A stretch of DNA of 64,000 nt from Candidatus Opimibacter iunctus (GTDB lineage Bacteria > Bacteroidota > Bacteroidia > Chitinophagales > Saprospiraceae): assembly GCA_016716665.1 (NCBI GenBank), contig JADJVH010000017.1:1-64000 (forward strand), in the 5' to 3' direction. Position numbers and translations under genes: made by a program. Positions 42,401 to 50,582 of the stretch are shown one piece after another (the stretch's first letter is position 1; the number at the start of each line of letters is the position of its first letter). The notes below the pieces were generated by a model. It did not search any database. It had not been told where the DNA came from and worked only from the letters and a program-made list of their open reading frames with translations.

Positions 42401-44092
42401 GGTGCAGGATCAGGGACCTGGGCCGGACCGGGTATCACTGACGTAGTCAATGGAAGATTTGACCCTGCCATCGCAGGTGCAGGATCACATCTCATTACCT
42501 ACAACTATACTGATGATGGATGTGATTTTATCGAGAGTACCACCATCAATGTATATGATGTGCCCGGAGCGTTTATCAGCAATACAGATCTGATGATCAC
42601 CTGTGCCACCGGTTCGATATTCCTTGATGGTTCTTCTTCATCAGGTGGTCCGCTTACCTATCAATGGTCTACTATGACAGGGGTGATCAACGGCGCAACC
42701 AATGCTGCTATAGCTGAAGCAACTGCCCAGGGGGTTTACAAATTGGTTGTGACCAATTCCATTTCAGGATGTAAGGATTCTACTTCAGTGACCCTCACCC
42801 AGGATGCAAATATTCCTACAGCTGATGCTGGTCCGGATAAGACGATAGATTGCAATGTCACCACATTTGCATTGGGTGGTCAATCTACGACCGGCCCTAA
42901 TATTATCTACACCTGGACCGCCGTGACCGGTAACATTGTAGGGCTCAACAATGGCCAGATGGTTACCGTTGATGCTGTCGGACAATATGATATTGTAGTC
43001 AGGGATACGCTGACCGGTTGCCAGGCAACTGACCGGGCTGAGGTTGGGATTGATACAGTGGTGGCAACTATACTCCTCACTGCAGGAGATACCATCGATT
43101 GTAATACATCTGTAACAACAGCTCAATCTACCCTGAGCGAACCAGTAGTTGATTATACACTGAAATGGAGCACTACTGACGGTACTATTGTCGGTAATAC
43201 AGATGGACCGGATATTAATGTTTCCCAGGGAGGGACTTATACACTCACGATCAGGAACAAAATAAATGGATGCGAGAACAGCGAAGATGTATTTATACCT
43301 GAAAGTGATGAGATCATCGATGCAGTAGATGCCACTGTGACTAATGTAGTCTGCCATGGTGAAGATAATGGAACCATCACCCTGCTAGGGGTGACAGGAG
43401 GAGCGCCACCATATACCTATATGTGGTCAGGTACGGTCCAGACAGGAACGGATCTCACCAACCTTGGCCCGGGCACCTACAATCTCACTGTTTCGGATCA
43501 GAACGGATGCACATTTATCGAATCATTTGTGGTAGATGAACCAGCAATGGTCACTGTAAGTGTAGGTCCTGATATGACAGTACAGGCAATGGATTCCGTG
43601 ATTATTTCGATGATTACCAACCTGGCTCCGGGGGCCATCAGTTCAGTGGACTGGAAGAACAGTGAAGCTTCAATCAATTGTCCAAATTGTCCAAGTATTG
43701 CTTTTATAGCCTCAACGAGTACATCCATCACAGCCATGGTGATTGATACCTCTGGTTGCGATGCATCGGATTCAATGAAGCTGACGGTGATTGTGCCTAA
43801 GATATACTATATCCCAAATGTGTTTTCGCCCAATGATGATGGTAAAAATGATTTCTTTACCATATACGGTAGATTCAATCTGAGTAATATTGCAACGCTC
43901 CAGATCTTTGACCGTTGGGGAAATCAGTTGTTTGAGAACACAGATTTCGAGCCAAATATAGAAGAACTGGGTTGGGATGGCAAGTTCAATAATGAACCGA
44001 TGCTGCCAGGGGTGTATGTCTATGCCGCGAAGCTTGACTTTGAAGATGGAAAATCAATTAATGTCACCGGGGAGGTGACGATTATAAGGTGA
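39425..44092 (+). CDS. Giant T9SS type B surface protein
   Basis: 1,555 residues, intact. Signal peptide ends ASGAYAQ; a start at ATG 39449 is also possible. A Cys-rich N-terminal domain (~37-200) is followed by PKD-like and SprB-like repeats, including two related ~190-residue blocks (PVASFTHDPDLCADSTTIVT and TDFTLDPLICETDATDLTYT). Later ~80-residue units contain LDGSSSSGGPLTYQWST and YTWTAVTGNIVG. The C-terminal type B sorting domain reads YYIPNVFSPNDDGKNDFFTI, then WDGKFNNEPMLPGVYVY, ending VTIIR. It lies 104 bp after the preceding adhesin, the third of three such genes in a row. A heptamer array starts at its stop codon. Confidence 0.88.
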   Translation: MFCKTSKSMISPKSHPFKGLSLFVSFLFFASGAYAQCNPPDQEPSTDCSTAPLVCLSNACYETLQNPVNCCNGWCGNNTAVHNPEYFQFIPTCPDVVINIHVDGCDSGNGLQCAILDACPWDNSNVVDCDPGTPPGGTMFLNASGLVVGQVYWLIIDGSGGALCNYTISYTECIFEPGLSGDVTNGEANPASVCQGFNNLQLECSPPVGNAHGYYWVLGWSGDTITSTLTTTTLDVPANVDPGIYDICVRAFSGCDTMDTEVCFQVEVYEIPDEIKPPGTFCPEEFPFSWGNVSIDGPDEYFQNFTTPEGCSFDSSWIVDIYPDVELGFLDTLHCEETLIYEGVPYDEAGTYDLFYPNGGLNGCDSMAELEVTLAAIDAFIDLSCSNGEFVLTVLVQQLLPTNADLTYEWYESGSILPFNENFISVLDGGVYDVIVCVVTNAGECCFPLETFAFNAADYRPDPPNMGFTDTLICAQPGVFFSVVVDPFEDPYTYTWSAPSNVPLFQDGSSTAEFDFSNSGPSQVCVYATNDCGDGPETCFNVDITPPPVASFTHDPDLCADSTTIVTFTGSASPNAEVIWDFDNPTTLTGTGLGPFVVSWAIPGDKVINLTVIEPGCDTTATSGMVTVSNLQPPVINCSSTINSVLFDWDDVAGASGYLVSINNGAPVLTTNSEWPESPLTPGTVVNLTLTVVSAGPCPDIVLTSSCTAENCPPPTIVISGQDSACLNNPTIIDLEVLVNGVPGTGTWAGPGIVDATLGLFDPKVATAGQHQVTFTAIENGCPFIEPYIITVFDSLTTDFTLDPLICETDATDLTYTGNASASAVYDYDFGSGTVLSGSGAGPYQLSWASPGSKTVRLQVSENGCMSDIISHTTNVAATLNAAVINCSPNTSGILFSWTIDPAATAHVVNTLIGPAGTPIGTDSLSFTGMVPGDTAQIEIISISAGPCPDRRDTLLCIARLCPMPVITITPVNDICLYPGTTPFNLNVTVTNGAGSGTWAGPGITDVVNGRFDPAIAGAGSHLITYNYTDDGCDFIESTTINVYDVPGAFISNTDLMITCATGSIFLDGSSSSGGPLTYQWSTMTGVINGATNAAIAEATAQGVYKLVVTNSISGCKDSTSVTLTQDANIPTADAGPDKTIDCNVTTFALGGQSTTGPNIIYTWTAVTGNIVGLNNGQMVTVDAVGQYDIVVRDTLTGCQATDRAEVGIDTVVATILLTAGDTIDCNTSVTTAQSTLSEPVVDYTLKWSTTDGTIVGNTDGPDINVSQGGTYTLTIRNKINGCENSEDVFIPESDEIIDAVDATVTNVVCHGEDNGTITLLGVTGGAPPYTYMWSGTVQTGTDLTNLGPGTYNLTVSDQNGCTFIESFVVDEPAMVTVSVGPDMTVQAMDSVIISMITNLAPGAISSVDWKNSEASINCPNCPSIAFIASTSTSITAMVIDTSGCDASDSMKLTVIVPKIYYIPNVFSPNDDGKNDFFTIYGRFNLSNIATLQIFDRWGNQLFENTDFEPNIEELGWDGKFNNEPMLPGVYVYAAKLDFEDGKSINVTGEVTIIR

Positions 44093-44152
44093 TCGGAGAT
44101 CTGTAATCAGTGATCGGTGATCAGTTTGCAGTAGGCAGTAGGCAGTCTGCAA
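44090..44152 (+). repeat. Nine-unit drifting heptamer array beginning at the adhesin stop codon
   Basis: Units from the stop TGA: TGATCGG, AGATCTG, TAATCAG, TGATCGG, TGATCAG, TTTGCAG, TAGGCAG, TAGGCAG, TCTGCAA. Six of nine start with a stop triplet, and the 7-bp step places them in all three frames. Confidence 0.8.
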
Positions 44153-44178
44153 GTTGTTATGGATCAAATGATATTAAG

Positions 44179-44217
44179 CAGGAGGCAGCATCAGCGATGT
44201 TGCCTCCTGTTTTTTTT
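44179..44217 (+). terminator. Rho-independent terminator
   Basis: 14-bp stem (44179-44192 with 44196-44209, one G-T pair), loop AGC, then T8. It terminates the third adhesin transcript; the last pgk codons start right beside it. Confidence 0.9.
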
Positions 44218-45433
44218 ATTGAAGGATAGCGGCTACGCCGGGAAGTGTTTTGCCTTCTAGAAGTTCGAGCATTGCACCGCCACCGGTGCTGATAAAACTC
44301 ACCTCGTCAGCCAGGCCGGATTGCTCAATTGCTGCAGCCGAATCACCGCCTCCAATGAGTGAAAAAGCTCCCTGTGAAGTAGCGTCTGCAACAGCTTGTG
44401 CAATGGCTTTGGTGCCATGGGCAAAAGCTTCCATTTCGAAAACACCCATAGGGCCGTTCCATAAAATAGTACCTGCACCACGCAGATGCTCTGCGTATTC
44501 AAACCTGGCGGTGAGCCCGATATCCAGTCCCATCCAACCATCTGGTATCTCATGTGACAGGACATTTTTGAAATTGGCATCAGCGGCAAATTTGTCGGCG
44601 ACGATGCTGTCAGAGGGCAGGACAATCGACTTGCCCAGCTTATTTGCTTTAGCCAGGAGTGTAATGGCGAGGTCCAGTTTGTCTTCTTCCACAAGCGAAG
44701 TACCTACCTGGCCACCTTGTGCCTTAATGAATGTATAGGCCATGCCTCCGCCAATGATAATCTTATCGGCTTTGTCAAGCAGTGCTTCAATGAGTAATAT
44801 CTTATCCGATACTTTTGCCCCTCCCATGATGGCGACATAGGGATGCTTTGGATCATCCTGCACTTTCTTTGCATTGTCGAGCTCCTTTTGCATCAGGAAC
44901 CCATATGCTTTATGGGTAGCATCAAAATGACCGGCAATGACGGTCGTTGATGCATGTGCCCTGTGTGCGGCACCGAAAGCATCGTTGACATATATATCAC
45001 CCAATGCCGCCATTGCAGCTGCCATAGCAGGATCCCCCTTTTCTTCTCCAGGATAAAACCGGGTATTTTCCAAAAGCAGAATATCACCTGGTGCAAGGGA
45101 AGCAACCTTAGTCCGGACAGCGTCTCCGATCACGTCTCCGAAAAACTGCACGTCCTTACCAACTAATGCACTCAACGCCGGGATGACATGACTCAAGGTA
45201 AACTTCTGCTTGTCAACCTCACCATTAGGTAATAGTTTGGCCAGGGGCCTGCCGAAATGTGAAATGAGAATGATACTAGCCCCTTGCTCAAGGAGGTATT
45301 GAATGGTCGGTAGGGCACCACGAAGGCGGGTGTCATCTGTAACCTGAAAATCTTTAGATAGGGGGACATTGAAGTCAACCCTTACCAGCACTTTTTTATT
45401 GCGGACATCTAAATCCCTGAGGTCGCCTTTCAT
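44216..45433 (-). CDS. pgk: Phosphoglycerate kinase
   Basis: Converts 1,3-bisphosphoglycerate and ADP to 3-phosphoglycerate and ATP in glycolysis. Hallmarks: VLVRVDFNVPL, LISHFGRP, LLENTRFYPGEEKGDP, the KVSDKILLIEAL segment (MGGAKVSDK), GPMGVFE, and the C-terminal GGGDSAAAIE. 405 residues, full length. Downstream of gap with a 25-bp gap, forming a gap-pgk operon. Confidence 0.97.
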   Translation of the reverse strand: MKGDLRDLDVRNKKVLVRVDFNVPLSKDFQVTDDTRLRGALPTIQYLLEQGASIILISHFGRPLAKLLPNGEVDKQKFTLSHVIPALSALVGKDVQFFGDVIGDAVRTKVASLAPGDILLLENTRFYPGEEKGDPAMAAAMAALGDIYVNDAFGAAHRAHASTTVIAGHFDATHKAYGFLMQKELDNAKKVQDDPKHPYVAIMGGAKVSDKILLIEALLDKADKIIIGGGMAYTFIKAQGGQVGTSLVEEDKLDLAITLLAKANKLGKSIVLPSDSIVADKFAADANFKNVLSHEIPDGWMGLDIGLTARFEYAEHLRGAGTILWNGPMGVFEMEAFAHGTKAIAQAVADATSQGAFSLIGGGDSAAAIEQSGLADEVSFISTGGGAMLELLEGKTLPGVAAILQ

Positions 45434-45458
45434 GCTGTATGTATGTTTAATTGTTCGA

Positions 45459-46454
45459 TTATGGAGTCACTTTGTAAGCTAGTTCAGCAAGTCTGGTCGA
45501 GTACCCCGCTTCATTGTCATACCATCCGACAACCCGGACCATACCGCCAGTCACTTCTGTCAATAGTGAATCAAAGACACAAGAGTAAGGGCTCCTGACG
45601 ATATCGGAGGAGACGATTGGGTCAATGCAATAGTGGAGTATGCCTTTCATCCGGGTCTCTGAAGCCTTTTGAAACGCGGCATTGATTTCCGCTTCGGTTG
45701 CATTCTTATCAAGGATGACATTGAGTTCAACGACAGATCCTGTAATGACCGGAACCCTGTATGACATGGCCCCTAATTTATCACCGATAGAGGGGATGAC
45801 CAGCTTGAGTGCAGCTGCCGCGCCGGTGCTTGTAGGTATGATGCTCATGCCTGCGGCACGTGCGCGTCTCAGGTCCCTGTGTGGGGCATCCTGGAGATTC
45901 TGGTCTGAGGTATAGGCGTGTATCGTCACCATCGAACCTGAACTGATCCCAAAGTTGTCAGTTAATACTTTGACAAGGGGTGCAAGGCAATTGGTGGTAC
46001 ATGATGCGTTTGAAAAGATCGTTTCAGCAGGATCGATGGTATCATCATTGATCCCCAGGACGATGGTGGGCACATTGCTTCCTTTTGCAGGAGCACTGAT
46101 GATAACTCTTTTGGCACCGTCCGGCCTTACGTGGGCTGATGCTTTTTCGCGGTCAGTGAACAGGCCTGTACACTCCAATACTGTGTCTACATCAAGACCT
46201 TTCCATAGCTCTGCCGGATTCTTAATTGCCGAAATCTGGATGCGTTCGTCATCTACAAGGAGCGTGTTGCCATCTACCCTGACATTATCCCTAAACATCC
46301 CCTGGGCGGTATCATATTTGAGCAGATGGGCGAGTGTAGCGGGATCGGTCAGGTCATTGATACCTACGATCTGTACATCCGGCATATTATAAAGTTTGCG
46401 AAACGTCAGGCGTCCTATCCGTCCGAAACCATTTATTGCGATTCTCTTAGCCAT
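45459..46454 (-). CDS. gap: Glyceraldehyde-3-phosphate dehydrogenase, type I
   Basis: Oxidises glyceraldehyde 3-phosphate to 1,3-bisphosphoglycerate with NAD+. The NAD-binding start MAKRIAINGFGRIGRLTFRK fixes the ATG at 46454. The catalytic Cys is in SNASCTTNCLAPL, and the C-terminal WYDNEAGYS pattern is present. 331 residues, usual length. A promoter box lies 39 nt upstream; pgk follows on the same strand. Confidence 0.97.
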   Translation of the reverse strand: MAKRIAINGFGRIGRLTFRKLYNMPDVQIVGINDLTDPATLAHLLKYDTAQGMFRDNVRVDGNTLLVDDERIQISAIKNPAELWKGLDVDTVLECTGLFTDREKASAHVRPDGAKRVIISAPAKGSNVPTIVLGINDDTIDPAETIFSNASCTTNCLAPLVKVLTDNFGISSGSMVTIHAYTSDQNLQDAPHRDLRRARAAGMSIIPTSTGAAAALKLVIPSIGDKLGAMSYRVPVITGSVVELNVILDKNATEAEINAAFQKASETRMKGILHYCIDPIVSSDIVRSPYSCVFDSLLTEVTGGMVRVVGWYDNEAGYSTRLAELAYKVTP

Positions 46455-46493
46455 GTGTATTGCGTTAAAAAAATAAGTTGAGAAAATGAGGTG

Positions 46494-46501
46494 CAAAAAT
46501 A
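46494..46501 (-). promoter_or_regulatory. -7 promoter box of gap-pgk
   Basis: TATTTTTG on the minus strand, 39 nt ahead of the gap ATG; fits TAnnTTTG. Confidence 0.45.
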
Positions 46502-46671
46502 AACCCTTATGGGCAGAATAATGAACAAGGGCCTGCTTATTTTGGAAGACGCAGAAATGCATACAGAAATATGCAAGGGCTATTGTATTGATATACAGGC
46601 CATAAGGGTTTGATTACTGCCTGAAAGTGCGTATGGGCTAAATTTTTTTACCTGTGGTTTTCAAAAAATTA

Positions 46672-46679
46672 TAATTTTG
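46672..46679 (+). promoter_or_regulatory. -7 promoter box for tRNA-Glu
   Basis: TAATTTTG, 31 nt before the tRNA 5' end; fits TAnnTTTG. Confidence 0.45.
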
Positions 46680-46710
46680 CCCTGCTTTTAAAGAAAGCGT
46701 CCGAACAGAC

Positions 46711-46785
46711 GGCCCCTTCGTCTATCGGTTAGGACGGCAGATTTTCATTCTGTAAAGAGGGGTTCGACTCCCCTAGGGGCTGCCA
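46711..46785 (+). tRNA. tRNA-Glu (anticodon UUC)
   Basis: The full cloverleaf can be drawn. The acceptor arm GGCCCCT pairs with AGGGGCT (first pair G-U). The anticodon stem GCAGA / TCTGT closes the loop TTTTCAT with anticodon TTC. The T arm is AGGGG / CCCCT with loop TTCGACT, and CCA is encoded. The discriminator is G. A terminator follows within 3 nt, so it is a single tRNA unit. Confidence 0.96.
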
Positions 46786-46787
46786 CT

Positions 46788-46836
46788 AAAGCTCATAACT
46801 GCGGATACTTCATCTGTATGTTATGAGCTTTTTTTA
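46788..46836 (+). terminator. Rho-independent terminator after tRNA-Glu
   Basis: 12-bp stem AAAGCTCATAAC / GTTATGAGCTTT (46788-46799 and 46820-46831) with a T-run. Confidence 0.85.
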
Positions 46837-46939
46837 TTCAACCATAGCCGTCAGCCTGCGTCAAAATGGATGCACATGATTCAAAGTACAATGAATTGTG
46901 AATTATTGGCCCAGTACACGTGAATCCCGCCCAGTTCCC

Positions 46940-46947
46940 TACATTTG
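46940..46947 (+). promoter_or_regulatory. -7 promoter box for lectin-fold gene
   Basis: TACATTTG, 57 nt before the ATG at 47005; fits TAnnTTTG. Confidence 0.45.
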
Positions 46948-47004
46948 CGTTGTGATTCAGCCCGTTACGGATATTGAATTCATTTTACCTGTTATCTACT
47001 GCCA

Positions 47005-48132
47005 ATGCATATCAAGTCCTTCAGTAATCATCCGTATGTGAGCTATATCAGGCCATTACTGCTTGCTTGCCTATTTATCAGCCAAGCGCTATTGATCCAG
47101 GGGCAACAGTATTTATTTCAGATTAATAGTTTTAAGGCATCAGACCAGAGTATCAACTTACGGGGTGGGTGTGCAATAGCAGATGGAAAACTGCGAATCG
47201 TTGCTGACAAGCCAGCCCAGGCAGGAGCCTGCTGGTATAAGGCCAAGAAAATTGATTTTACTGATGGATTTGAAAGCGAGTTTACCTTCCTGATTTCAAA
47301 GGATGCTGCGGGCACACCTCCCGGTGATGGATTTGCATTTGTAATACAATCCCAGTCACCTGAACTGAGTGGCGGAACAGGAGATGAGATCGGATATAAG
47401 AAGATCCCTTACGCAGTGGCACTTGAATTTGATATCAAGGACGACAATGAAGGGAGCCGCAATCATATCAACCTTTCCTTCTGGAACCCTGAAACGAAGA
47501 GCTACCGGCAGTATGCAACCGTGCATGAAATACCGGAGATCACTGATGGGAAACCGCACTTTACGAGAATCATATACAGGGAAGGAAGGTTACAGATATA
47601 CCTCGATTCCTACCTGTTTCCGGTACTTTCTGTCAAGCTCGATGTGGCCGCTAAAATCAATAGTCCTGATCACACCGCATGGCTTGGTTTCACCGCGTCT
47701 ACATCAGACTTTCATGCCAATCATGATTTGCTCTCCTGGTCTATAAAAGAGTTTGCACCTCAACCTGAGGACATCAAGGTAGATTCAGTCGTGGTCGTAG
47801 AGAAAGGTTCGCTTCCGGTAAAGCAGCGAAAACTGACGATCAGTGTATGGGATCATAATACGGTCGATGGTGATATTATATCCCTCAAGCTTGGAGATGA
47901 ATGGATCCTCACAAAGTATGAACTCACTGCGGTGAAGAAAACATTTGACGCAACGCTTATCGGCTTTGGCCAGGACCTTACGTTATACGCACACAATGTT
48001 GGAATGGTCCCGCCAAATACGGTGACGGTAAGCGTGTTTGATGGCGTGACTACCCAGAAGGTTAGCCTTGAGTCCAACATGGAAACCAGTGAGGCGATCA
48101 AGATCGTATACACTGGTGAACAGAATGAATAA
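47005..48132 (+). CDS. Secreted L-type lectin-domain protein
   Basis: 375 residues with a signal peptide cut near LIQGQ. Residues ~35-250 have the legume/L-type lectin (concanavalin A-like) layout: FTFLISKDAAGTPPGDGFAF, VALEFDIKDDNEGSRNHINL, WLGFTASTSDFHANHDLLSW. The DGFAF and NH..L elements are the usual calcium/carbohydrate region. A beta-rich ~120-residue C-terminal domain (KLTISVWDHNTVDGDIISLK) follows; it is of a type often seen in Bacteroidota exported proteins. Glycan binding is inferred. A tRNA methyltransferase gene starts directly after its stop. Confidence 0.82.
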   Translation: MHIKSFSNHPYVSYIRPLLLACLFISQALLIQGQQYLFQINSFKASDQSINLRGGCAIADGKLRIVADKPAQAGACWYKAKKIDFTDGFESEFTFLISKDAAGTPPGDGFAFVIQSQSPELSGGTGDEIGYKKIPYAVALEFDIKDDNEGSRNHINLSFWNPETKSYRQYATVHEIPEITDGKPHFTRIIYREGRLQIYLDSYLFPVLSVKLDVAAKINSPDHTAWLGFTASTSDFHANHDLLSWSIKEFAPQPEDIKVDSVVVVEKGSLPVKQRKLTISVWDHNTVDGDIISLKLGDEWILTKYELTAVKKTFDATLIGFGQDLTLYAHNVGMVPPNTVTVSVFDGVTTQKVSLESNMETSEAIKIVYTGEQNE

Positions 48133-48900
48133 GTGTCAGAAGATTCTCCCTTTACTCATCAAATATTTGACTTGCAGGGGATGCAAATCCTGCAGCGTGA
48201 GCCTGTGCACAAAGTAGGCACTGATGCGGTGTTGCTGGGTGGATGGATTGCCAGGGTGATCCCTCTTGCGCACAGGATATTGGATGCAGGCACTGGCACG
48301 GGCATACTTGCCCTGATGGCTGCGAAGCATTTTCAATCCGCCATACTCCATGCGATTGACATCGATCCGGAAGCTGTTGAGTTAGCTTCGATGAATGTGA
48401 TCCATTCAGATCTTTCCAGTCGGATATCTGTGTCTTGTTCAGACCTTATTAATCTGGCTGACGATCAATATCTAAAGTATGACCTCGTGGTGAGTAACCC
48501 ACCGTATTATAATACCGGAATACTGCCTGTCAGTGAAGCGAAATCCAGGGCCAAGCACATGACAGTGCCTGAATCATCCTGGATGAAAGGATTGCAAAAG
48601 TGCACTGGTCCGGGGGGGCATATATGTGTTATTGTTCCGGGTGAATCCGCTGTTCACTGGGTAAGAGAAGCAAATGCATTGGGATATTATACCTGTGACC
48701 GGCTCAATGTCTTTTCCACGACGAATGACACTGTGCCAAAGCGGATATTGCTGCATTTTACTGCAAGACTTGAAAAACCTTTCATCAGCCGTCTGGACAT
48801 TTATCATAATGACCAAACGTATACAGATGAATATCTGCAACTGACAGGTATCCAGGTAAAGAGCCAGATTACGGGCTTGCTATGGCCCAAAGAGAAATAA
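48133..48900 (+). CDS. trmN6: tRNA1(Val) adenine-37 N6-methyltransferase-like
   Basis: 255 residues with a GTG start directly after the lectin stop. SAM-binding motif ILDAGTGTGILALMAA and catalytic NPPY motif VVSNPPYYNTG. The HKVGTDAVLLGGW region before the SAM motif is characteristic of the YfiC/TrmN6 group, which modifies A37 of tRNA1-Val. Ends at a terminator shared with the convergent small DNA-binding-like gene. Confidence 0.88.
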   Translation: MSEDSPFTHQIFDLQGMQILQREPVHKVGTDAVLLGGWIARVIPLAHRILDAGTGTGILALMAAKHFQSAILHAIDIDPEAVELASMNVIHSDLSSRISVSCSDLINLADDQYLKYDLVVSNPPYYNTGILPVSEAKSRAKHMTVPESSWMKGLQKCTGPGGHICVIVPGESAVHWVREANALGYYTCDRLNVFSTTNDTVPKRILLHFTARLEKPFISRLDIYHNDQTYTDEYLQLTGIQVKSQITGLLWPKEK

Positions 48901-48915
48901 TACAAACACATCAAA

Positions 48916-48957
48916 AATGAAAAAGGTGACACTTCTTACAGTATCACCTTTTTTTTA
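48916..48957. terminator. Bidirectional terminator
   Basis: Stem AAAAAGGTGA / TCACCTTTTT (48920-48929 and 48944-48953) between convergent genes, with A and T runs on both sides. It slightly overlaps the end of the minus-strand gene. Confidence 0.8.
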
Positions 48958-49221
48958 ATTGTGTGCCATCGTATTATGGGTGGACTCTTCGATAATCTTG
49001 GTGGCTAAATTGAGTATCGTATCGTCATCCAGGTGCACAATACCACCATCGGGACCCGGCTCTATGTTTACGGATACGATCTGACCATTTTCATACTTCT
49101 TTGCTCCAAAATAATTCCTGACGGTCTGCTCTTCGATGTTGAGCTCATCAGCAATTCTCTTTACACCACCGGTAGGCAGTGCATGTTTGATCCTTCTTAA
49201 TTCTTCGAAAGTGATATTCAT
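48955..49221 (-). CDS. Small putative helix-turn-helix DNA-binding protein
   Basis: 88 residues. The N-terminal half fits a helix-turn-helix (FEELRRIKHALPTGGVKRIA, then ELNIEEQTVRNYFGAKKY), where EEQTVRNYF would be the recognition helix. The C-terminal half is acidic (GIVHLDDDTILNLATKIIEE). It resembles small conserved DNA-binding proteins of Bacteroidota; target and effector are unknown. The 162 bp between it and ald hold an AT-rich stretch with long T-runs and no gene. Confidence 0.7.
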   Translation of the reverse strand: MNITFEELRRIKHALPTGGVKRIADELNIEEQTVRNYFGAKKYENGQIVSVNIEPGPDGGIVHLDDDTILNLATKIIEESTHNTMAHN

Positions 49222-49383
49222 AATTTTCTATGTTATGATTAACAAGATGAAAAAATATTGCCGTTTGAAAGTTAGGGTTAAATCATCAGTTGTAAAAACT
49301 TTTTTTTACAAAAAATTTAACCTGTGGGCCTTCATTTGCAAGCTATTGTTAATGAGGTGACTATCGATCCTCAAAACCCATGA

Positions 49384-50496
49384 TCAGAGGAGGGAATCAA
49401 CAGCCACGAGAGGGAGATTGAAAGCTTCGGCCACTCCCTTATAGACTACCTTGCCATTCACGACATTCAGACCGAGCTTTAATGGTCCATCCTGGCGGCA
49501 TGCATTCTGCCAGCCTTTGTCGGCGAGCTTGATGGCATAGGGCAGGGTAGCATTAGTCAATGCGATCGTAGAGGTATAAGGTACGGCACCCGGCATATTA
49601 GCTACGCAATAATGGACTACTCCGTCGATGACAAAGATTGGATCATCGTGTGTGGTTGGCCTGCATGTTTCGATGCAGCCTCCCTGGTCTACGGCAACGT
49701 CAACAAGGACCGTGCCCGGACGCATTTCCTTGAGCATATCCCGCGTGATCAGCATCGGGGCCTTTGCACCAGGTATCAGCACAGCGCCTATGATGAGATC
49801 ATGGTCTCCGATGAGATCGCGGATATTGACTTCATTGGAAAACATGGTGGTGACATTGGGCGGCATGATGTCGGACAGGTATCTCAGGCGATTGAGGTTG
49901 ACATCCAGTATCGTGACGTGTGCGCCCAGTCCTGCGGCCATTTTTGCGGCCTGGGTACCTACGATACCCCCCCCGAGCACCAGTACATTGGCCGGAGCTA
50001 CGCCCGGGACTCCACCGAGTAAGACGCCTCTGCCACCTTCAGGTTTTTCAAGGAATTTGGCACCTTCCTGTACTGCCATACGTCCAGCAACTTCGGACAT
50101 TGGTACCAGCAGGGGAAGGGATCTGTCTGGCAACTCAACTGTTTCGTATGCCAGGCATACCGCTTCACTATCGATCATGGCCCTTGTCAGGGGTTCATAC
50201 GAAGCAAAGTGGAAATAGGTAAAGAGTAACTGGTCCTTGCGGATCAATGGATATTCGACAGCGATAGGCTCCTTGACCTTGATGATCATTTCGGCTATGC
50301 CGTATACTTCTTCAATGGTATTGAGGATAGAGGCACCGCGCTGCTCATATGCTGCATCCGTAAACCCGCTGTTGACACCAGCGCCTTGCTGGACATACAC
50401 CTTGTGGCCTCTCTTGGTCAACTCCAGTGCGCCGGCCGGGGTAAGGGCCACGCGATTTTCATTCGTCTTGATTTCTTTTGGAACACCGATAATCAT
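49384..50496 (-). CDS. ald: Alanine dehydrogenase
   Basis: Reversible NAD-dependent deamination of L-alanine to pyruvate and ammonia. N-terminal MIIGVPKEIKTNENRVALTP, substrate Lys region IIKVKEPIAVEYPLIR, His in FTYFHFASYE, NAD loop VLVLGGGIVGTQAAKMAAGL, and the conserved DVAVDQGGCIET. 370 residues, full length. Monocistronic, with its own -7 box. Confidence 0.96.
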   Translation of the reverse strand: MIIGVPKEIKTNENRVALTPAGALELTKRGHKVYVQQGAGVNSGFTDAAYEQRGASILNTIEEVYGIAEMIIKVKEPIAVEYPLIRKDQLLFTYFHFASYEPLTRAMIDSEAVCLAYETVELPDRSLPLLVPMSEVAGRMAVQEGAKFLEKPEGGRGVLLGGVPGVAPANVLVLGGGIVGTQAAKMAAGLGAHVTILDVNLNRLRYLSDIMPPNVTTMFSNEVNIRDLIGDHDLIIGAVLIPGAKAPMLITRDMLKEMRPGTVLVDVAVDQGGCIETCRPTTHDDPIFVIDGVVHYCVANMPGAVPYTSTIALTNATLPYAIKLADKGWQNACRQDGPLKLGLNVVNGKVVYKGVAEAFNLPLVAVDSLL

Positions 50497-50523
50497 AGCA
50501 GCAGGTTGTTTTTTTTAGTGTGC

Positions 50524-50531
50524 CAAAGGTA
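50524..50531 (-). promoter_or_regulatory. -7 promoter box for ald
   Basis: TACCTTTG on the minus strand, 27 nt ahead of the ald ATG; fits TAnnTTTG. Confidence 0.5.
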
Positions 50532-50582
50532 TGTAATTCGGTTTGATAAGGCAAAGGCTGAGGATAAGGCGAAGATGCATTT

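Noticed and set aside
42785..43357. 190-codon minus-strand frame inside the third adhesin
   Set aside because: Antisense to an intact, domain-structured gene, with a Cys/Ile-rich composition typical of shadow frames.
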